NCBI RefSeq assembly: GCF_030686865.1 | Contig: NZ_JAQYUS010000003.1 | Coordinates: 1 to 64,000 of the forward strand | From: Kaistella sp. SH40-3 | GTDB lineage: Bacteria > Bacteroidota > Bacteroidia > Flavobacteriales > Weeksellaceae | DNA: 64,000 nt | Reading direction: 5' to 3' | In this document: one piece after another, positions 7,935 through 16,400 of the stretch | How the letters are laid out: every line of letters begins with the position of its first letter | How positions within the stretch are numbered: the stretch's first letter is position 1 | Made by a program: the position numbers and the translations under genes | The notes under the pieces: model-generated | Seen by the model: the letters and a program-made list of their open reading frames with translations, nothing else | Told to the model about the DNA's origin: nothing | Database searches by the model: none

Positions 7935-8001
7935 ATTACGGTCTAAAAATACAACTATTTGCAATTAAATGAAATAAAAATTATCTTTGAAAAAGTGAAT
8001 T

Positions 8002-8022
8002 TGTTGTACCTATGTTGTACCT
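8002..8022. repeat. Direct repeat TGTTGTACCT x2 next to the tRNA
   Basis: Two perfect 10-base copies (8002-8011 and 8013-8022), one base apart, lie about 65 bases from the tRNA 3' end. Closely spaced direct repeats near a tRNA can be arm-type sites of a recombinase or an attachment-site edge; this is only a suggestion. Confidence 0.4.
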
Positions 8023-8041
8023 AAGAGAAATTTGAACCCAT

Positions 8042-8071
8042 AAAAAAAGCACCTACATCGCTGTAAGTGCT
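8042..8071 (-). terminator. Intrinsic terminator of the tRNA transcript
   Basis: On the minus strand AGCACTTACA, loop GCGA, TGTAGGTGCT forms a 10-bp stem with one mismatch, followed by a run of T, directly downstream of the tRNA. Confidence 0.75.
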
Positions 8072-8086
8072 TGATTTCCAATGTTG

Positions 8087-8160
8087 TGGCCCCACCTGGG
8101 CTCGAACCAGGGACTTGCTGATTATGAGTCAGCTACTCTAACCAGCTGAGTTATAGGGCC
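8087..8160 (-). tRNA. tRNA with CAU anticodon (Ile2 or elongator Met)
   Basis: A complete 74-base cloverleaf reads on the minus strand. The acceptor GGCCCTA pairs with TGGGGCC, the D stem is ACTC/GAGT, the anticodon stem is GCTGA/TCAGC with loop CTCATAA, the T stem is CCTGG/CCAGG with TTCGAGC, and the discriminator is A. CCA is not encoded. The GGCCC acceptor and GACTCATAATC anticodon arm resemble tRNA-Ile(CAU), which needs lysidine at C34, but elongator Met cannot be excluded. The 3' side faces the mobile module, the usual side for integration. Confidence 0.92.
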
Positions 8161-8382
8161 TAACTTTATTTCCGAAGAAATACCGTCTCAATTGGTTTGC
8201 AAAAATAGCGTTTTTTATAAAAAAACAAAATTTATTTGAGGTTTTTCCTGAGAAAATTGAGATGTTAACTAAGTGAAAGATTTTTTTTAAACGCAAAGAC
8301 GCAAAAAATTCTTTTACAATTCGAATTTTTTGATTAAACTTCTAACGACGCAAAGACGTAAACTCAAAAAGGAAATTGGCTC

Positions 8383-8787
8383 TTAAACCGCAGGTTTCTC
8401 CTGACACAATTCGATTAAAATTCCGTTCGTAGATTTCGGGTGGAGGAAAACGATGAGTTTATTATCGGCACCGTCTTTGGGTTCTTCGGAAATAAAGATG
8501 AATCCGGCAGCTTTTAATCGCTCGATTTCTGCATAAATATTTTCGACCCCAAAAGCGATGTGGTGAATTCCTTCGCCGCGTTTGTCCAGAAATTTTGCGA
8601 TTGGACTTTCTGGATTGGTAGCTTTGAGCAATTCGATTTTGGATTCGCCTAGTTCGTAGAATGAAGTGGTGACGCCTTCTCTTTCTACAGATTCTTGTTT
8701 GTAGTTTTCTTTGCCTAATAATCTGGCGAATAAATCATCGGAAGTTTTTAAAGATTTTACGGCGATACCGAGATGTTCAATTTTCAT
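8383..8787 (-). CDS. mce: Methylmalonyl-CoA epimerase
   Basis: 134-residue glyoxalase/VOC-fold protein of typical family length. It has the paired beta-alpha-beta modules and likely metal ligands H5 (EHLGIAV), H76 (GIHHIAF) and E126 (GILIEL), with the family motif RGEGIHHIAFGVENI. It interconverts (R)- and (S)-methylmalonyl-CoA in propionate and odd-chain or branched-chain catabolism, or in the reverse direction. It stands alone between the tRNA and rbfA, with repeat-bearing gaps on both sides (AACGCAAAGACGC-type repeats at about 8289-8362; heptamers at 8824-8851). Confidence 0.9.
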   Translation of the reverse strand: MKIEHLGIAVKSLKTSDDLFARLLGKENYKQESVEREGVTTSFYELGESKIELLKATNPESPIAKFLDKRGEGIHHIAFGVENIYAEIERLKAAGFIFISEEPKDGADNKLIVFLHPKSTNGILIELCQEKPAV

Positions 8788-9100
8788 TATTTTTAGGTGT
8801 TAGGTGGTGGGTATTAGTTAATGGTTGATAGTTGATAGTTGATAGTTGATAAAAGTAGAACTTTAGTTTATGGATTACTAGTTTTTTGGTTCTTAGTTTC
8901 TATTTATACATGAATGAATTTTTAGACGGGGTTTGCGTGAGGGCGGAGTGCATTGTTGGAGCTCTTTTTCTGTGGCTGGTTTGGCGCTGGCGGAAAAAAG
9001 CGACTGCACGTAGACCGACCATTTTTTGTGTTGGCTTTATTGGTGCTGTAAAAAATGGGCACGCCCAAAATAATTCAAACAAAAGTAGTAAATTTGCGCC
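8788..9100. other. Repeat-bearing intergenic gap
   Basis: About 310 bases between mce and rbfA. It holds the GTTGATA heptamer array (8824-8851) and, at about 8960-9005, a GC-richer imperfect palindrome (GCTCTTTTTCTGTGGC facing CTGGCGGAAAAAAGCG). Short frames on both strands cross it, but none looks like a gene. Confidence 0.5.
8824..8851. repeat. Heptanucleotide array GTTGATA x4
   Basis: Four perfect consecutive GTTGATA units. The same heptamer family recurs at 39878-39912, 41083-41138, 42825-42852 and 43242-43269. Confidence 0.85.
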
Positions 9101-9463
9101 ATGAACGAAAGTAACAGACAAAGAAAAGTCGCCCAAATTATACAGGAAGATTTCGCTGAATATTTCCGCAAACAAGCGTCGGAAAGCAAACAAACTTTTT
9201 TAATCTCCGTTTCTGATGTGAAGGTAACGGCTGATTTAAGCATTGCAAAAATATATCTGAGCATTTTTCCGCCAGAATATCGCCAGTCGATTATGAAGGA
9301 AATATTGGTGAATAAAACCCAATACAGAAACTTCCTTGGTCAGAAAATGGGGAAACAGGTTCGGATTATTCCGGAATTGAATTTTTATCTGGACACCACT
9401 TTGGACGACGTGGAAAAAATTGAAAAAGAATTAAGAGGTGAAGGTGACAACCCGATTCTTTAA
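9101..9463 (+). CDS. rbfA: Ribosome-binding factor A
   Basis: 120 residues, the usual RbfA length, with a type II KH-like fold. Visible family features are NRQRKVAQIIQEDFAEYF at the N-terminus, VSDVKVTADLSIAKIYLS in the middle and the C-terminal PELNFYLDTTLDDVEKIE. RbfA assists 16S rRNA 5'-end maturation and late 30S assembly, including at low temperature. It is followed 24 bases later by a LolE-type permease, a frequent pairing in flavobacteria. The start ATG follows a TAAATTTG-like -7 box by only a few bases, so the transcript leader may be very short. Confidence 0.92.
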   Translation: MNESNRQRKVAQIIQEDFAEYFRKQASESKQTFLISVSDVKVTADLSIAKIYLSIFPPEYRQSIMKEILVNKTQYRNFLGQKMGKQVRIIPELNFYLDTTLDDVEKIEKELRGEGDNPIL

Positions 9464-9487
9464 CCTTTTATAATCCTTTATTTTCTT

Positions 9488-10699
9488 TTGAAAAACACCT
9501 CTTTTTATATCGCAACGCGCTATCTCCTGGCTCGAAAAGGAAGTACTGCGGTCACTTTTATTACGTGGCTGGCTGCCTTGGCGATGTTGGTTGCGGTAGC
9601 GGCAATGTTTATTATTATTTCCGTTTTCTCGGGTCTGGAGGATTTGAATCAGGATTTGATTGCGAATCTTCATGCTGATATTACTGTAAAAAGTAAAGAG
9701 GGGAAAACACTGCCGAATATTGTTAAAGCCACCAAAATTATCGGTGCGAATCAAGAGGTTGCGCATTTTTCAAAAGTGATTGAGGAGAAAGCCTATATCC
9801 GTTTTCGGGAAAATGGGGATATTGCTAATTTACGAGGAGTTGATTCTGCTTACATCTTCGTTAATCCCATTAACAAAAATATTTTCTACGGTACTTATCC
9901 GAGTTTTAAATATTCGAATGAAGTTTTAATGGAAAATAAACTGGACAACCGATTGGCGATTCCGGTTGGGGAAGGTGCAAATTACGCCACGATTCTGATG
10001 CCCAAACCCGGCACAGGAATGATCAGCAAAGAAGAAGATATTTTTACCACCAGGGAAATATTTGTCTCCGGAGTTTTCCCCGGAAATGATCAACTCGACA
10101 ATACCATTATTTCGCCGCTTGAATTAGCGCAGGAACTTTTGAACTTACCCAAAAATGCTGCCTATCAAATCGTCATTAAACTGAAAAACCCTGAAAATGC
10201 TGATCTGGTAAAAGCCGACCTTTCAAAATTACTGGGCAAAGACTACGATTTAAAAACCAAGAAAGAAGAAAATGCGGCTTTCTGGAAAATGATCAATACC
10301 GAAAAACTCTTCATTTATTTGATTTTTGCGTTAGTTATTTGCATCACTACTTTTAATCTTGCAGGTGCCATAATTATTTTACAACTCGATAAAAAAGAGC
10401 AGGCAAAATCGCTTATTTCTTTGGGAATGAATTTGAAATCTTTACGTAATATTTATTTCTATACCGGTATTTTAATTGTTTTCTTTGGAATTATATGTGG
10501 CTTGATTGTGGGAACGATAATGTGTTATATTCAGATTAACACAGGTTTTTTTAAAGCAGGTTCAAACACGGATTTGGCTTTCCCAGTTCGAATCATCCCA
10601 ATGAATTATCTTATCGTAAGTGCAACTGCCGGGGTTTTTGGAATTGTAGTGGCACGCCTTTTTTCAAAGGTTAACAAAAGTCATTTCAAAGCGGACTAA
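9488..10699 (+). CDS. lolE: Lipoprotein-releasing ABC transporter permease (LolC/LolE family)
   Basis: 403 residues starting at TTG; no upstream ATG fits and MKNTSFYIATRYLLARKG is the standard family N-terminus. One transmembrane helix (about 20-50) is followed by a large periplasmic MacB-like domain (about 50-265) and three C-terminal helices (about 275-300, 320-345, 365-390) of the FtsX fold, including LIFALVICITTFNLAGAI. With a LolD ATPase encoded elsewhere it would release outer-membrane lipoproteins from the inner membrane to LolA. It is co-directional with rbfA. A terminator-like hairpin follows at 10741-10772. The choice between LolC and LolE is uncertain, because many Bacteroidetes carry one or two such genes. 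Confidence 0.85.
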   Translation: MKNTSFYIATRYLLARKGSTAVTFITWLAALAMLVAVAAMFIIISVFSGLEDLNQDLIANLHADITVKSKEGKTLPNIVKATKIIGANQEVAHFSKVIEEKAYIRFRENGDIANLRGVDSAYIFVNPINKNIFYGTYPSFKYSNEVLMENKLDNRLAIPVGEGANYATILMPKPGTGMISKEEDIFTTREIFVSGVFPGNDQLDNTIISPLELAQELLNLPKNAAYQIVIKLKNPENADLVKADLSKLLGKDYDLKTKKEENAAFWKMINTEKLFIYLIFALVICITTFNLAGAIIILQLDKKEQAKSLISLGMNLKSLRNIYFYTGILIVFFGIICGLIVGTIMCYIQINTGFFKAGSNTDLAFPVRIIPMNYLIVSATAGVFGIVVARLFSKVNKSHFKAD

Positions 10700-10740
10700 A
10701 CTTCAGTTTATAATAATTAATTTTGAACGCTGAAATCTTT

Positions 10741-10772
10741 GATTCCTATTTTTAAATTAAGGAATCTTTTTT
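10741..10772 (+). terminator. Hairpin terminator after the LolE gene
   Basis: GATTCCT (10741-10747) faces AGGAATC (10760-10766), followed by TTTTTT. Confidence 0.6.
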
Positions 10773-10796
10773 CAGTTTACTTTAAAAAATGTCCAA

Positions 10797-11915
10797 ATGA
10801 AAAAATTCTTTACTTTTTTACTTGCCTTACCTATTTTTAGTTTTACAGTTGCTCAAATTCCTGCGGGTTACTATAACGGCACGGAAGGTAAAACTGGTTA
10901 TGTTTTAAAATCCAAACTTTATGAAATCATCAGCAGTGGCGCACTCGATTTAGGATACGGCAGCGGAACCGGTGGATTATGGACGACCTATTTCACTTCT
11001 GATGTTGATCATTATTATGAAAATAATGGAACTGTTCTGGATATGTATTCTGAAAACCCCACAGGACCAGATGCCTACGAATACAAACTGGGACAAGTTT
11101 ATGCGGGCGGAAACCAATGCTCAACTGTTGACTTCACTGTAGAAGGAGCTTGTTACAATAGAGAACACAGTTTACCCAAATCCTTTTTTGGCAATGCTGC
11201 ACCGATGGCGAATGATGCTCATTTTGTAATTCCCACCGATTATTTCGTAAATCAACAACGTTCTAATTATCCTTACGGAGAAACCGATTCTCCCAATTGG
11301 ACTTCTAAAAACGGAAGTAAAGTTGGCGGCTGCAGTTTCCCGGGATATTACGGAACGGTATTCGAACCTATTGACGAATTTAAAGGAGATTTTGCCAGAA
11401 TGCATTTTTACTTTGTGACAATGTATCAGGACAAGTTACAGAATTTCGATCGGTTTTATCCGGCAAGCAATCCGATTGATGGCTCTACGGATCGTGGTTT
11501 TAAACAATGGTACATTAATTTATTATTGAAGTGGGCAAATCAGGATCCAGTTTCTCAGAAGGAAATCGACCGCAACAATGCGATTTATGCCAGACAGAAA
11601 AACAGAAATCCGTTTATCGATCATCCAGAATGGGTAAATATGATTTGGAGTTCTACTCTTTCAAATGCGGAAGTTTCCAGTTTCAAAAAAACGGTTTCGA
11701 TTTATCCGAATCCGGTTAGAAATGGTCAACTGTTTCTTGCGGGCTATGGTTTAGAAGATCTTTCAACCTTTCAGATTTTTTCCATGGAAGGAAAATTAAT
11801 TCAAACAGTAAAACAAAATTTTAAAACTGCCAACAAAATCATTTTAAATAATGTACCGAAAGGAGTTTACATTTTGAAAACAGAAACGCAATCTATTAAA
11901 TTCATTGTTGAATAA
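10797..11915 (+). CDS. Secreted endonuclease I with T9SS sorting domain (copy 1)
   Basis: 372 residues: signal peptide (about 1-19, ending TVAQ), endonuclease I / EndA-type domain (about 20-285) and a T9SS type A sorting domain (about 300-372, SIYPNPVRNGQL...GVYILKTE). The beta-beta-alpha-metal core shows CYNREHSLPKSFFG, with the probable general base His in NREH, then DAHFVIPTDYFVNQQRSNYPYG, where the Asn in VNxxRSN is a likely metal ligand. It is probably a surface or released DNase used for nutrient or phosphate scavenging or remodelling of extracellular DNA. It is the first of three tandem paralogues and is followed by a strong terminator, so each copy may be transcribed on its own. Confidence 0.9.
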   Translation: MKKFFTFLLALPIFSFTVAQIPAGYYNGTEGKTGYVLKSKLYEIISSGALDLGYGSGTGGLWTTYFTSDVDHYYENNGTVLDMYSENPTGPDAYEYKLGQVYAGGNQCSTVDFTVEGACYNREHSLPKSFFGNAAPMANDAHFVIPTDYFVNQQRSNYPYGETDSPNWTSKNGSKVGGCSFPGYYGTVFEPIDEFKGDFARMHFYFVTMYQDKLQNFDRFYPASNPIDGSTDRGFKQWYINLLLKWANQDPVSQKEIDRNNAIYARQKNRNPFIDHPEWVNMIWSSTLSNAEVSSFKKTVSIYPNPVRNGQLFLAGYGLEDLSTFQIFSMEGKLIQTVKQNFKTANKIILNNVPKGVYILKTETQSIKFIVE

Positions 11916-11936
11916 TCTTTGAATCACGACCAATCA

Positions 11937-11972
11937 AACCGGCACTTTCTTTAAAGTAGCCGGTTTTTTTTT
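11937..11972 (+). terminator. Intrinsic terminator after endonuclease copy 1
   Basis: AACCGGC-ACTTT (11937-11948) pairs with AAAGT-A-GCCGGTT (11953-11965), with one bulge, followed by nine T. Confidence 0.88.
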
Positions 11973-12075
11973 AGATTTATTAATTATTAATTTTTCAACT
12001 TTAATGGTTGTTAAAATTAAATTTCTCCTGATTTTCATTAAATAATCTTAATCTAATAAGTTCAGAAGAATAATT

Positions 12076-12103
12076 TTTGAGCAGGTATTTTTCTTTAACT
12101 TTG
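12076..12103 (+). promoter_or_regulatory. Promoter of endonuclease copy 2
   Basis: TTTG at 12076-12079 and TAACTTTG at 12096-12103 are separated by 16 bases and lie about 20 bases before the start codon; they fit the Bacteroidetes consensus with a slightly short spacer. Confidence 0.55.
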
Positions 12104-12125
12104 CCCCCTCAATTATTTTATGATT

Positions 12126-13238
12126 ATGAAAACATTATTTACTTTTTTTCTTGCACTTACCATCGCAGGGACTTCGCTAGCACAAATTCCGACTGGATAT
12201 TATGCTGGAACAGACGGCTTAACTGGATATGACTTAAAAACAAAATTAAGCACGATCACTACCGATGGGTCACAGGATTTAGGTTACGGCGGATTGTGGG
12301 TGACTTACGCGACGTCAGATGTTGATAAATATTACGAAAACAACGGAACCCTACTGGATATGTATTCTGAAAGACCAGCGGGTCCAGATGCGTATGACTA
12401 TATCATCGGTTCCTCTGCTGATGGTGGAAACCAATGTGGATCTGCCAACCAAAACAACGAAGGTTTCTGTTATAACAGAGAACACTCTTTACCAAAAAGT
12501 TACTTTGGCGGAAAAGATGCGGTCCCTATGGCAAATGATGGTCACTTTGTAGTGCCTTCTGATTATTACGTTAACAGCAGACGTGGGAATTTCCCTTATG
12601 GAGAAACTGCGACACCAACTTGGACTTCCAGCAATGGTACTAAAATCGGAACTTCTAATTTCCCGGGATACAACGGAACGATCTTCGAACCGATTGATGA
12701 ATTTAAAGGAGATTTCGCAAGAATGCACCTTTACTTTATTACCAGATACCAAGATAAACTGACTTCATTTGAACCTTTTCACAGTGCTGAAAATCCATTA
12801 GACGGAACTGTTAACAGAGGCTATAAACAATGGTATATTAACTTATTATTAAAGTGGGCTGCACAAGATCCTGTTTCTCAAAAAGAGATTGACAGAAACA
12901 ACGCGGTCTACGCAAGACAGGGAAACAGAAACCCTTTCATCGATCATCCAGAATGGGTGGGTATGATTTGGACTTCTACTCTTTCCACGACTGAGGTTTC
13001 CTCCCTTAAGAAAACACTTTCAGTATATCCTAATCCGGTAAGAAACGGACAATTGCATGTTTCAGGTTATGGTTTAGAAGAGGTTTCAAATATTCAGATT
13101 TATTCAATGGATGGAAAATTAATTCAAACCGTAAATCAGAATTTTAAAAATTCAAAGAAGATTATTCTTAAAGATCAAACCAAAGGAGTTTATATTTTGA
13201 AAGCCAATAATCAATCTGTAAAATTCATCGTTGATTAA
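12126..13238 (+). CDS. Secreted endonuclease I with T9SS sorting domain (copy 2)
   Basis: 370 residues from ATG 12126 (an ATG two codons upstream at 12120 is also possible). It is strongly similar to copy 1 along its whole length: signal peptide ending SLAQ, core CYNREHSLPKSYFGGKD and DGHFVVPSDYYVNSRRGNFPYG, shared FKGDFARMH and RNPFIDHPEWV segments, and the sorting domain SVYPNPVRNGQL. The catalytic His and Asn are kept, so it should be active. The position and similarity indicate a local duplication. It has its own promoter and a hairpin after the gene, so expression may be independent of copies 1 and 3. Confidence 0.9.
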   Translation: MKTLFTFFLALTIAGTSLAQIPTGYYAGTDGLTGYDLKTKLSTITTDGSQDLGYGGLWVTYATSDVDKYYENNGTLLDMYSERPAGPDAYDYIIGSSADGGNQCGSANQNNEGFCYNREHSLPKSYFGGKDAVPMANDGHFVVPSDYYVNSRRGNFPYGETATPTWTSSNGTKIGTSNFPGYNGTIFEPIDEFKGDFARMHLYFITRYQDKLTSFEPFHSAENPLDGTVNRGYKQWYINLLLKWAAQDPVSQKEIDRNNAVYARQGNRNPFIDHPEWVGMIWTSTLSTTEVSSLKKTLSVYPNPVRNGQLHVSGYGLEEVSNIQIYSMDGKLIQTVNQNFKNSKKIILKDQTKGVYILKANNQSVKFIVD

Positions 13239-13258
13239 TTCAAAAATCTTTTAAATAC

Positions 13259-13296
13259 AAGCCGGCAATTATCTATAATGTGCCGGTTTATTATTT
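13259..13296 (+). terminator. Probable terminator after endonuclease copy 2
   Basis: CCGGCA (13262-13267) pairs with TGCCGG (13281-13286), extended by flanking A-T and G-U pairs, then a T-rich tail that is not uninterrupted. Confidence 0.6.
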
Positions 13297-13434
13297 TTAA
13301 AAAATGATTCTCATCAGTCTGTTAATCGATATAAATGAATTTTCTTTTTCTTTTTAACCTAACACTTATCATACCGCTATACTTTTAATTGAAGAAATTT
13401 TATCTAACTTTACCCTCCCAATTTAAATAAGAAT

Positions 13435-15492
13435 ATGAAAAAGATCACTACTTTATTGCTTGGCTTTTTGTTTTCACTAACACTAGCCCAAGTTCCTGCC
13501 AATTATTACGATGGCACAACTGGTTTAACCGGTGCCGCTTTAAAAACAAGACTCAGCACAATTATTTCAGCTGGAGCACAGGACAAAGGCTATGATGGCC
13601 TTTATGATGCTTATCCTACCACAGACAGCGATAGTTTTTATGAAAATGATGGTTCTGTTTTAGACATGTATTCGGAAAACCCGAATGGCAGCGATCCTTA
13701 CAATTACAAACATGGAATTAAAAAATGTGGAAATTACAAAAACGAAGGTGATTGTTATAATAGAGAACATGTAATTCCACAAAGTTTTTTTGGTTCAAAA
13801 GCACCAATGGTTTCAGACGTTCATTTTATCCGTCCAACCGACGGAAAAGTAAATGGAATGCGTAGCAACTACCCTTTTGGAATGGTTTCAAATCCAGCAT
13901 TTTTATCAAAAAACGGAACTAAAGTTGGTCCAAATACTACCCCTGGTTATACGGGAACTGTTTGTGAACCGATTGATGAATTTAAAGGGGATATCGCAAG
14001 AATGGTTTTCTATTTTGTAACCCGATATGAAAGCAGACTTTCAGGATTTTCTTCAGGAGGAATGTTAGGAAACACCGCATATCCAGGTTTAACAGAATGG
14101 GAAAAAAATATACTCTTAACTTGGGCTGCACAAGATCCAGTTTCGCCAGCAGAAATTGTAAGAAATAATGCCTCGTTCGTTTTCCAAAAAAACAGAAACC
14201 CTTTTATCGATCATCCAGAATGGGTTGCTGCAATTTGGGGAACTCAGGTTGTTGATACAGAAGCACCTTCTACCCCAACCAATTTGGTCTTAAACTCTAC
14301 TTCAACTGCTTCAGCAAATTTATCTTGGACTGCGTCAACAGATAATATCGCCGTAACGTATTACAAAATATTTGTAAATGGCGTATTCCATAGCAACTCG
14401 CCTACCACAACTGCGACTGTATCAGGTTTATTACAAGGCACAGCTTATAGTTTTTATGTAGTTGCTGCTGATGCTGCGGGAAATGTTTCAAATCCAAGCA
14501 ACACTGTTTCAGGAACGACATTAACTGATAATGAGGCTCCAACCAACCCAACTAATTTAAGCGTGACCTCGATTGGCACCAATAATATTGAAATTCAATG
14601 GACTGCCGCTACAGATAATATTGGTGTAGATTCTTATAATATTTATGTGAACAACCAGTTAATGGGTTCGACCAATACTACAACATCCAATGTTTCTAAT
14701 TTAGATCCTGCAACAACGTATTCAATTTATGTAGTAGCAAAAGATGCAGGTGGAAATGTTTCTGGACCAAGTAATACGGTTACAGCCACAACCAATAACA
14801 TTGGTTTAAATTGTGGTGATGAGAATTTCGATTCAATCCCAACAGGAACAACTTCTTACTCCACGTATAACTGGACGAGCAATGGTATTTCCTGGACTTC
14901 AGAAGATTCCAGAACAGACCAAACCCTTAATGGAAAAGCATTGATGATTAGAAATGGATCATTAACTGCACTATCTGCTCCAAACGGTATCGGAAGCCTT
15001 ACGGTTACTGTTCAACAAAAATTTAAAGGTTCCGCAGGAAAATTAAATGTTTTGGTAAATGATGTAATTGTAGGAACCGTTTCTTACACAGAATCAACTG
15101 GAACAGAAGGAACTGTTACAACCACAACCATTCCTAATATTAATATTGCAGGAAATGTAGAAATCTCCCTTGCGAACCAAAGCGCAAACACGAGAATTGT
15201 AATTGACGATTTGAAATGGACTTGTTACGCAGGATTAGCAACAGGGGAAAATACAGTTCCGAAATCTAACTTAACGATTTATCCAAACCCAGTGAAAAAT
15301 GGGGAATTGAATATCAACGGTAAAGATTTAAATAAAATAACCACCGTTCAGATTTTTGATTACAGCGGAAAAATGGTTCAAAGTATTTCTCAGCCTTTCA
15401 AAAACAGCAATAAGATCATGCTCAAAACTTTACCAAAAGGAGTTTATATTTTGAAAGCAAATCAGCAAACTGCAAAATTCATAATTCAATAA
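13435..15492 (+). CDS. Multidomain secreted endonuclease I with two fibronectin III domains (copy 3)
   Basis: 685 residues. After a signal peptide (about 1-19) comes the endonuclease I domain (about 20-275; CYNREHVIPQSFFG, DVHFIRPTDGKVNGMRSNYPFG). Two fibronectin type III domains follow (about 278-365 and 368-455), each with the pattern AP(S/T)xPTNL..W.A.TDNI.V..Y.I.VN..........Y...V.A.DA.GNVS.PSNTV. A beta-rich module (about 460-605, starting CGDENFDS) precedes a T9SS sorting domain (TIYPNPVKNGEL...GVYILKANQ). The extra domains are likely to bind carbohydrate or matrix and hold the nuclease at the surface. It is the most diverged member of the tandem trio and lacks the insertion between the early core strands found in copies 1 and 2. 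Confidence 0.88.
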   Translation: MKKITTLLLGFLFSLTLAQVPANYYDGTTGLTGAALKTRLSTIISAGAQDKGYDGLYDAYPTTDSDSFYENDGSVLDMYSENPNGSDPYNYKHGIKKCGNYKNEGDCYNREHVIPQSFFGSKAPMVSDVHFIRPTDGKVNGMRSNYPFGMVSNPAFLSKNGTKVGPNTTPGYTGTVCEPIDEFKGDIARMVFYFVTRYESRLSGFSSGGMLGNTAYPGLTEWEKNILLTWAAQDPVSPAEIVRNNASFVFQKNRNPFIDHPEWVAAIWGTQVVDTEAPSTPTNLVLNSTSTASANLSWTASTDNIAVTYYKIFVNGVFHSNSPTTTATVSGLLQGTAYSFYVVAADAAGNVSNPSNTVSGTTLTDNEAPTNPTNLSVTSIGTNNIEIQWTAATDNIGVDSYNIYVNNQLMGSTNTTTSNVSNLDPATTYSIYVVAKDAGGNVSGPSNTVTATTNNIGLNCGDENFDSIPTGTTSYSTYNWTSNGISWTSEDSRTDQTLNGKALMIRNGSLTALSAPNGIGSLTVTVQQKFKGSAGKLNVLVNDVIVGTVSYTESTGTEGTVTTTTIPNINIAGNVEISLANQSANTRIVIDDLKWTCYAGLATGENTVPKSNLTIYPNPVKNGELNINGKDLNKITTVQIFDYSGKMVQSISQPFKNSNKIMLKTLPKGVYILKANQQTAKFIIQ

Positions 15493-15513
15493 AAATCTTT
15501 TAAATACTTTTTT

Positions 15514-15545
15514 AAGACTGATGGTTTTCATCAGTCTTTTTTTTA
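15514..15545 (+). terminator. Intrinsic terminator after endonuclease copy 3
   Basis: AAGACTGATG (15514-15523), loop GTTTT, CATCAGTCTT (15529-15538), then a T run. Confidence 0.92.
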
Positions 15546-15600
15546 TTAAGAAATATTCATATTTGCAAAACTGATATTAGTCTTTAAAAACTCATTACAA

Positions 15601-16368
15601 ATGTTAAAGAAAGAGGTTTACGACTTCATTAATGAAGATTCTTGGTTTCAAAAGTTTATTTACACTTTAATTATTTTAAATGTATTCTCCCTACTTCTCG
15701 CTTCTTATAAAGAAATTTTTACGGAGTTTAAGGTGTTTTTTGAACTCTTCGAAATTTTTTCAGTGATTATATTTTCAATCGAATACGTCTTAAGATTGTG
15801 GACTGCAGAATTACATTTTGAAAAAGGAACAGGTTTTTCTAAGAGGTTAAGATTCAGTTTATCAACTTATGGTTTAATCGATTTAATTGCAATTCTACCA
15901 TTTTATCTTCCATTATTCTTTCCATTTGACTTGCGCGTTTTACGAATTCTGCGGTTATTCCGTTTGCTTAGAATATTCAAACTTGGTAGATTGTCTAAAT
16001 CTTTACAAACCATTATGAGCGTTCTGAAAGATTCAAGATCAGAATTATCACTCACTTTATTTGTCGCCTTTATCCTACTGATCTTATCATCTACCTTAAT
16101 GTTTTATGTTGAAAATGACGCACAACCAGACAAATTTGAAAACATTGGACAATCGCTTTGGTGGTCAGTCGCAACGCTAACAACTGTTGGTTATGGTGAC
16201 ATTTATCCGATTACTCCTTTAGGAAAACTATTAAGTTCCGTGATTGCCATTATCGGAATTGGGGTTCTTGCTTTACCTACAGGGATCATTAGTTCTGCAT
16301 TTATTAACAGGTTAGAAAAGGATAAAATCAAAGAATGTGAATGCCCAAAATGTGGCACTAAATTTTAA
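15601..16368 (+). CDS. Voltage-gated potassium channel (Kv-like)
   Basis: 255 residues with six predicted transmembrane helices of the ion_trans family. S4 carries regularly spaced Arg residues (R112, R115, R118, R121, R124 in LRVLRILRLFRLLRIF). The pore helix WWSVATL precedes the K+ selectivity filter TTVGYGD (194-200). It should form a tetrameric voltage-dependent K+ channel in the inner membrane. The C-terminus is short and ends in CECPKCGTKF (C246, C248, C251), a half zinc-ribbon that could take part in metal-dependent assembly or gating; that is inference. There is no cyclic-nucleotide domain. It is followed by aroE with a separate -7-like box, so it is probably monocistronic. Confidence 0.92.
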   Translation: MLKKEVYDFINEDSWFQKFIYTLIILNVFSLLLASYKEIFTEFKVFFELFEIFSVIIFSIEYVLRLWTAELHFEKGTGFSKRLRFSLSTYGLIDLIAILPFYLPLFFPFDLRVLRILRLFRLLRIFKLGRLSKSLQTIMSVLKDSRSELSLTLFVAFILLILSSTLMFYVENDAQPDKFENIGQSLWWSVATLTTVGYGDIYPITPLGKLLSSVIAIIGIGVLALPTGIISSAFINRLEKDKIKECECPKCGTKF

Positions 16369-16400
16369 AAATAAAATACACTCAAACCTCATTACTAATA

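Noticed and set aside
9089-9096. TAAATTTG as rbfA promoter
   Set aside because: It ends only 4 bases before the ATG, which would give a leaderless transcript, and no TTTG is found upstream; not strong enough to list.
8886-9104. 72-codon frame before rbfA
   Set aside because: It crosses a palindromic repeat stretch, has no recognisable domain, overlaps the rbfA start and has frames on both strands; more likely a repeat than a gene.
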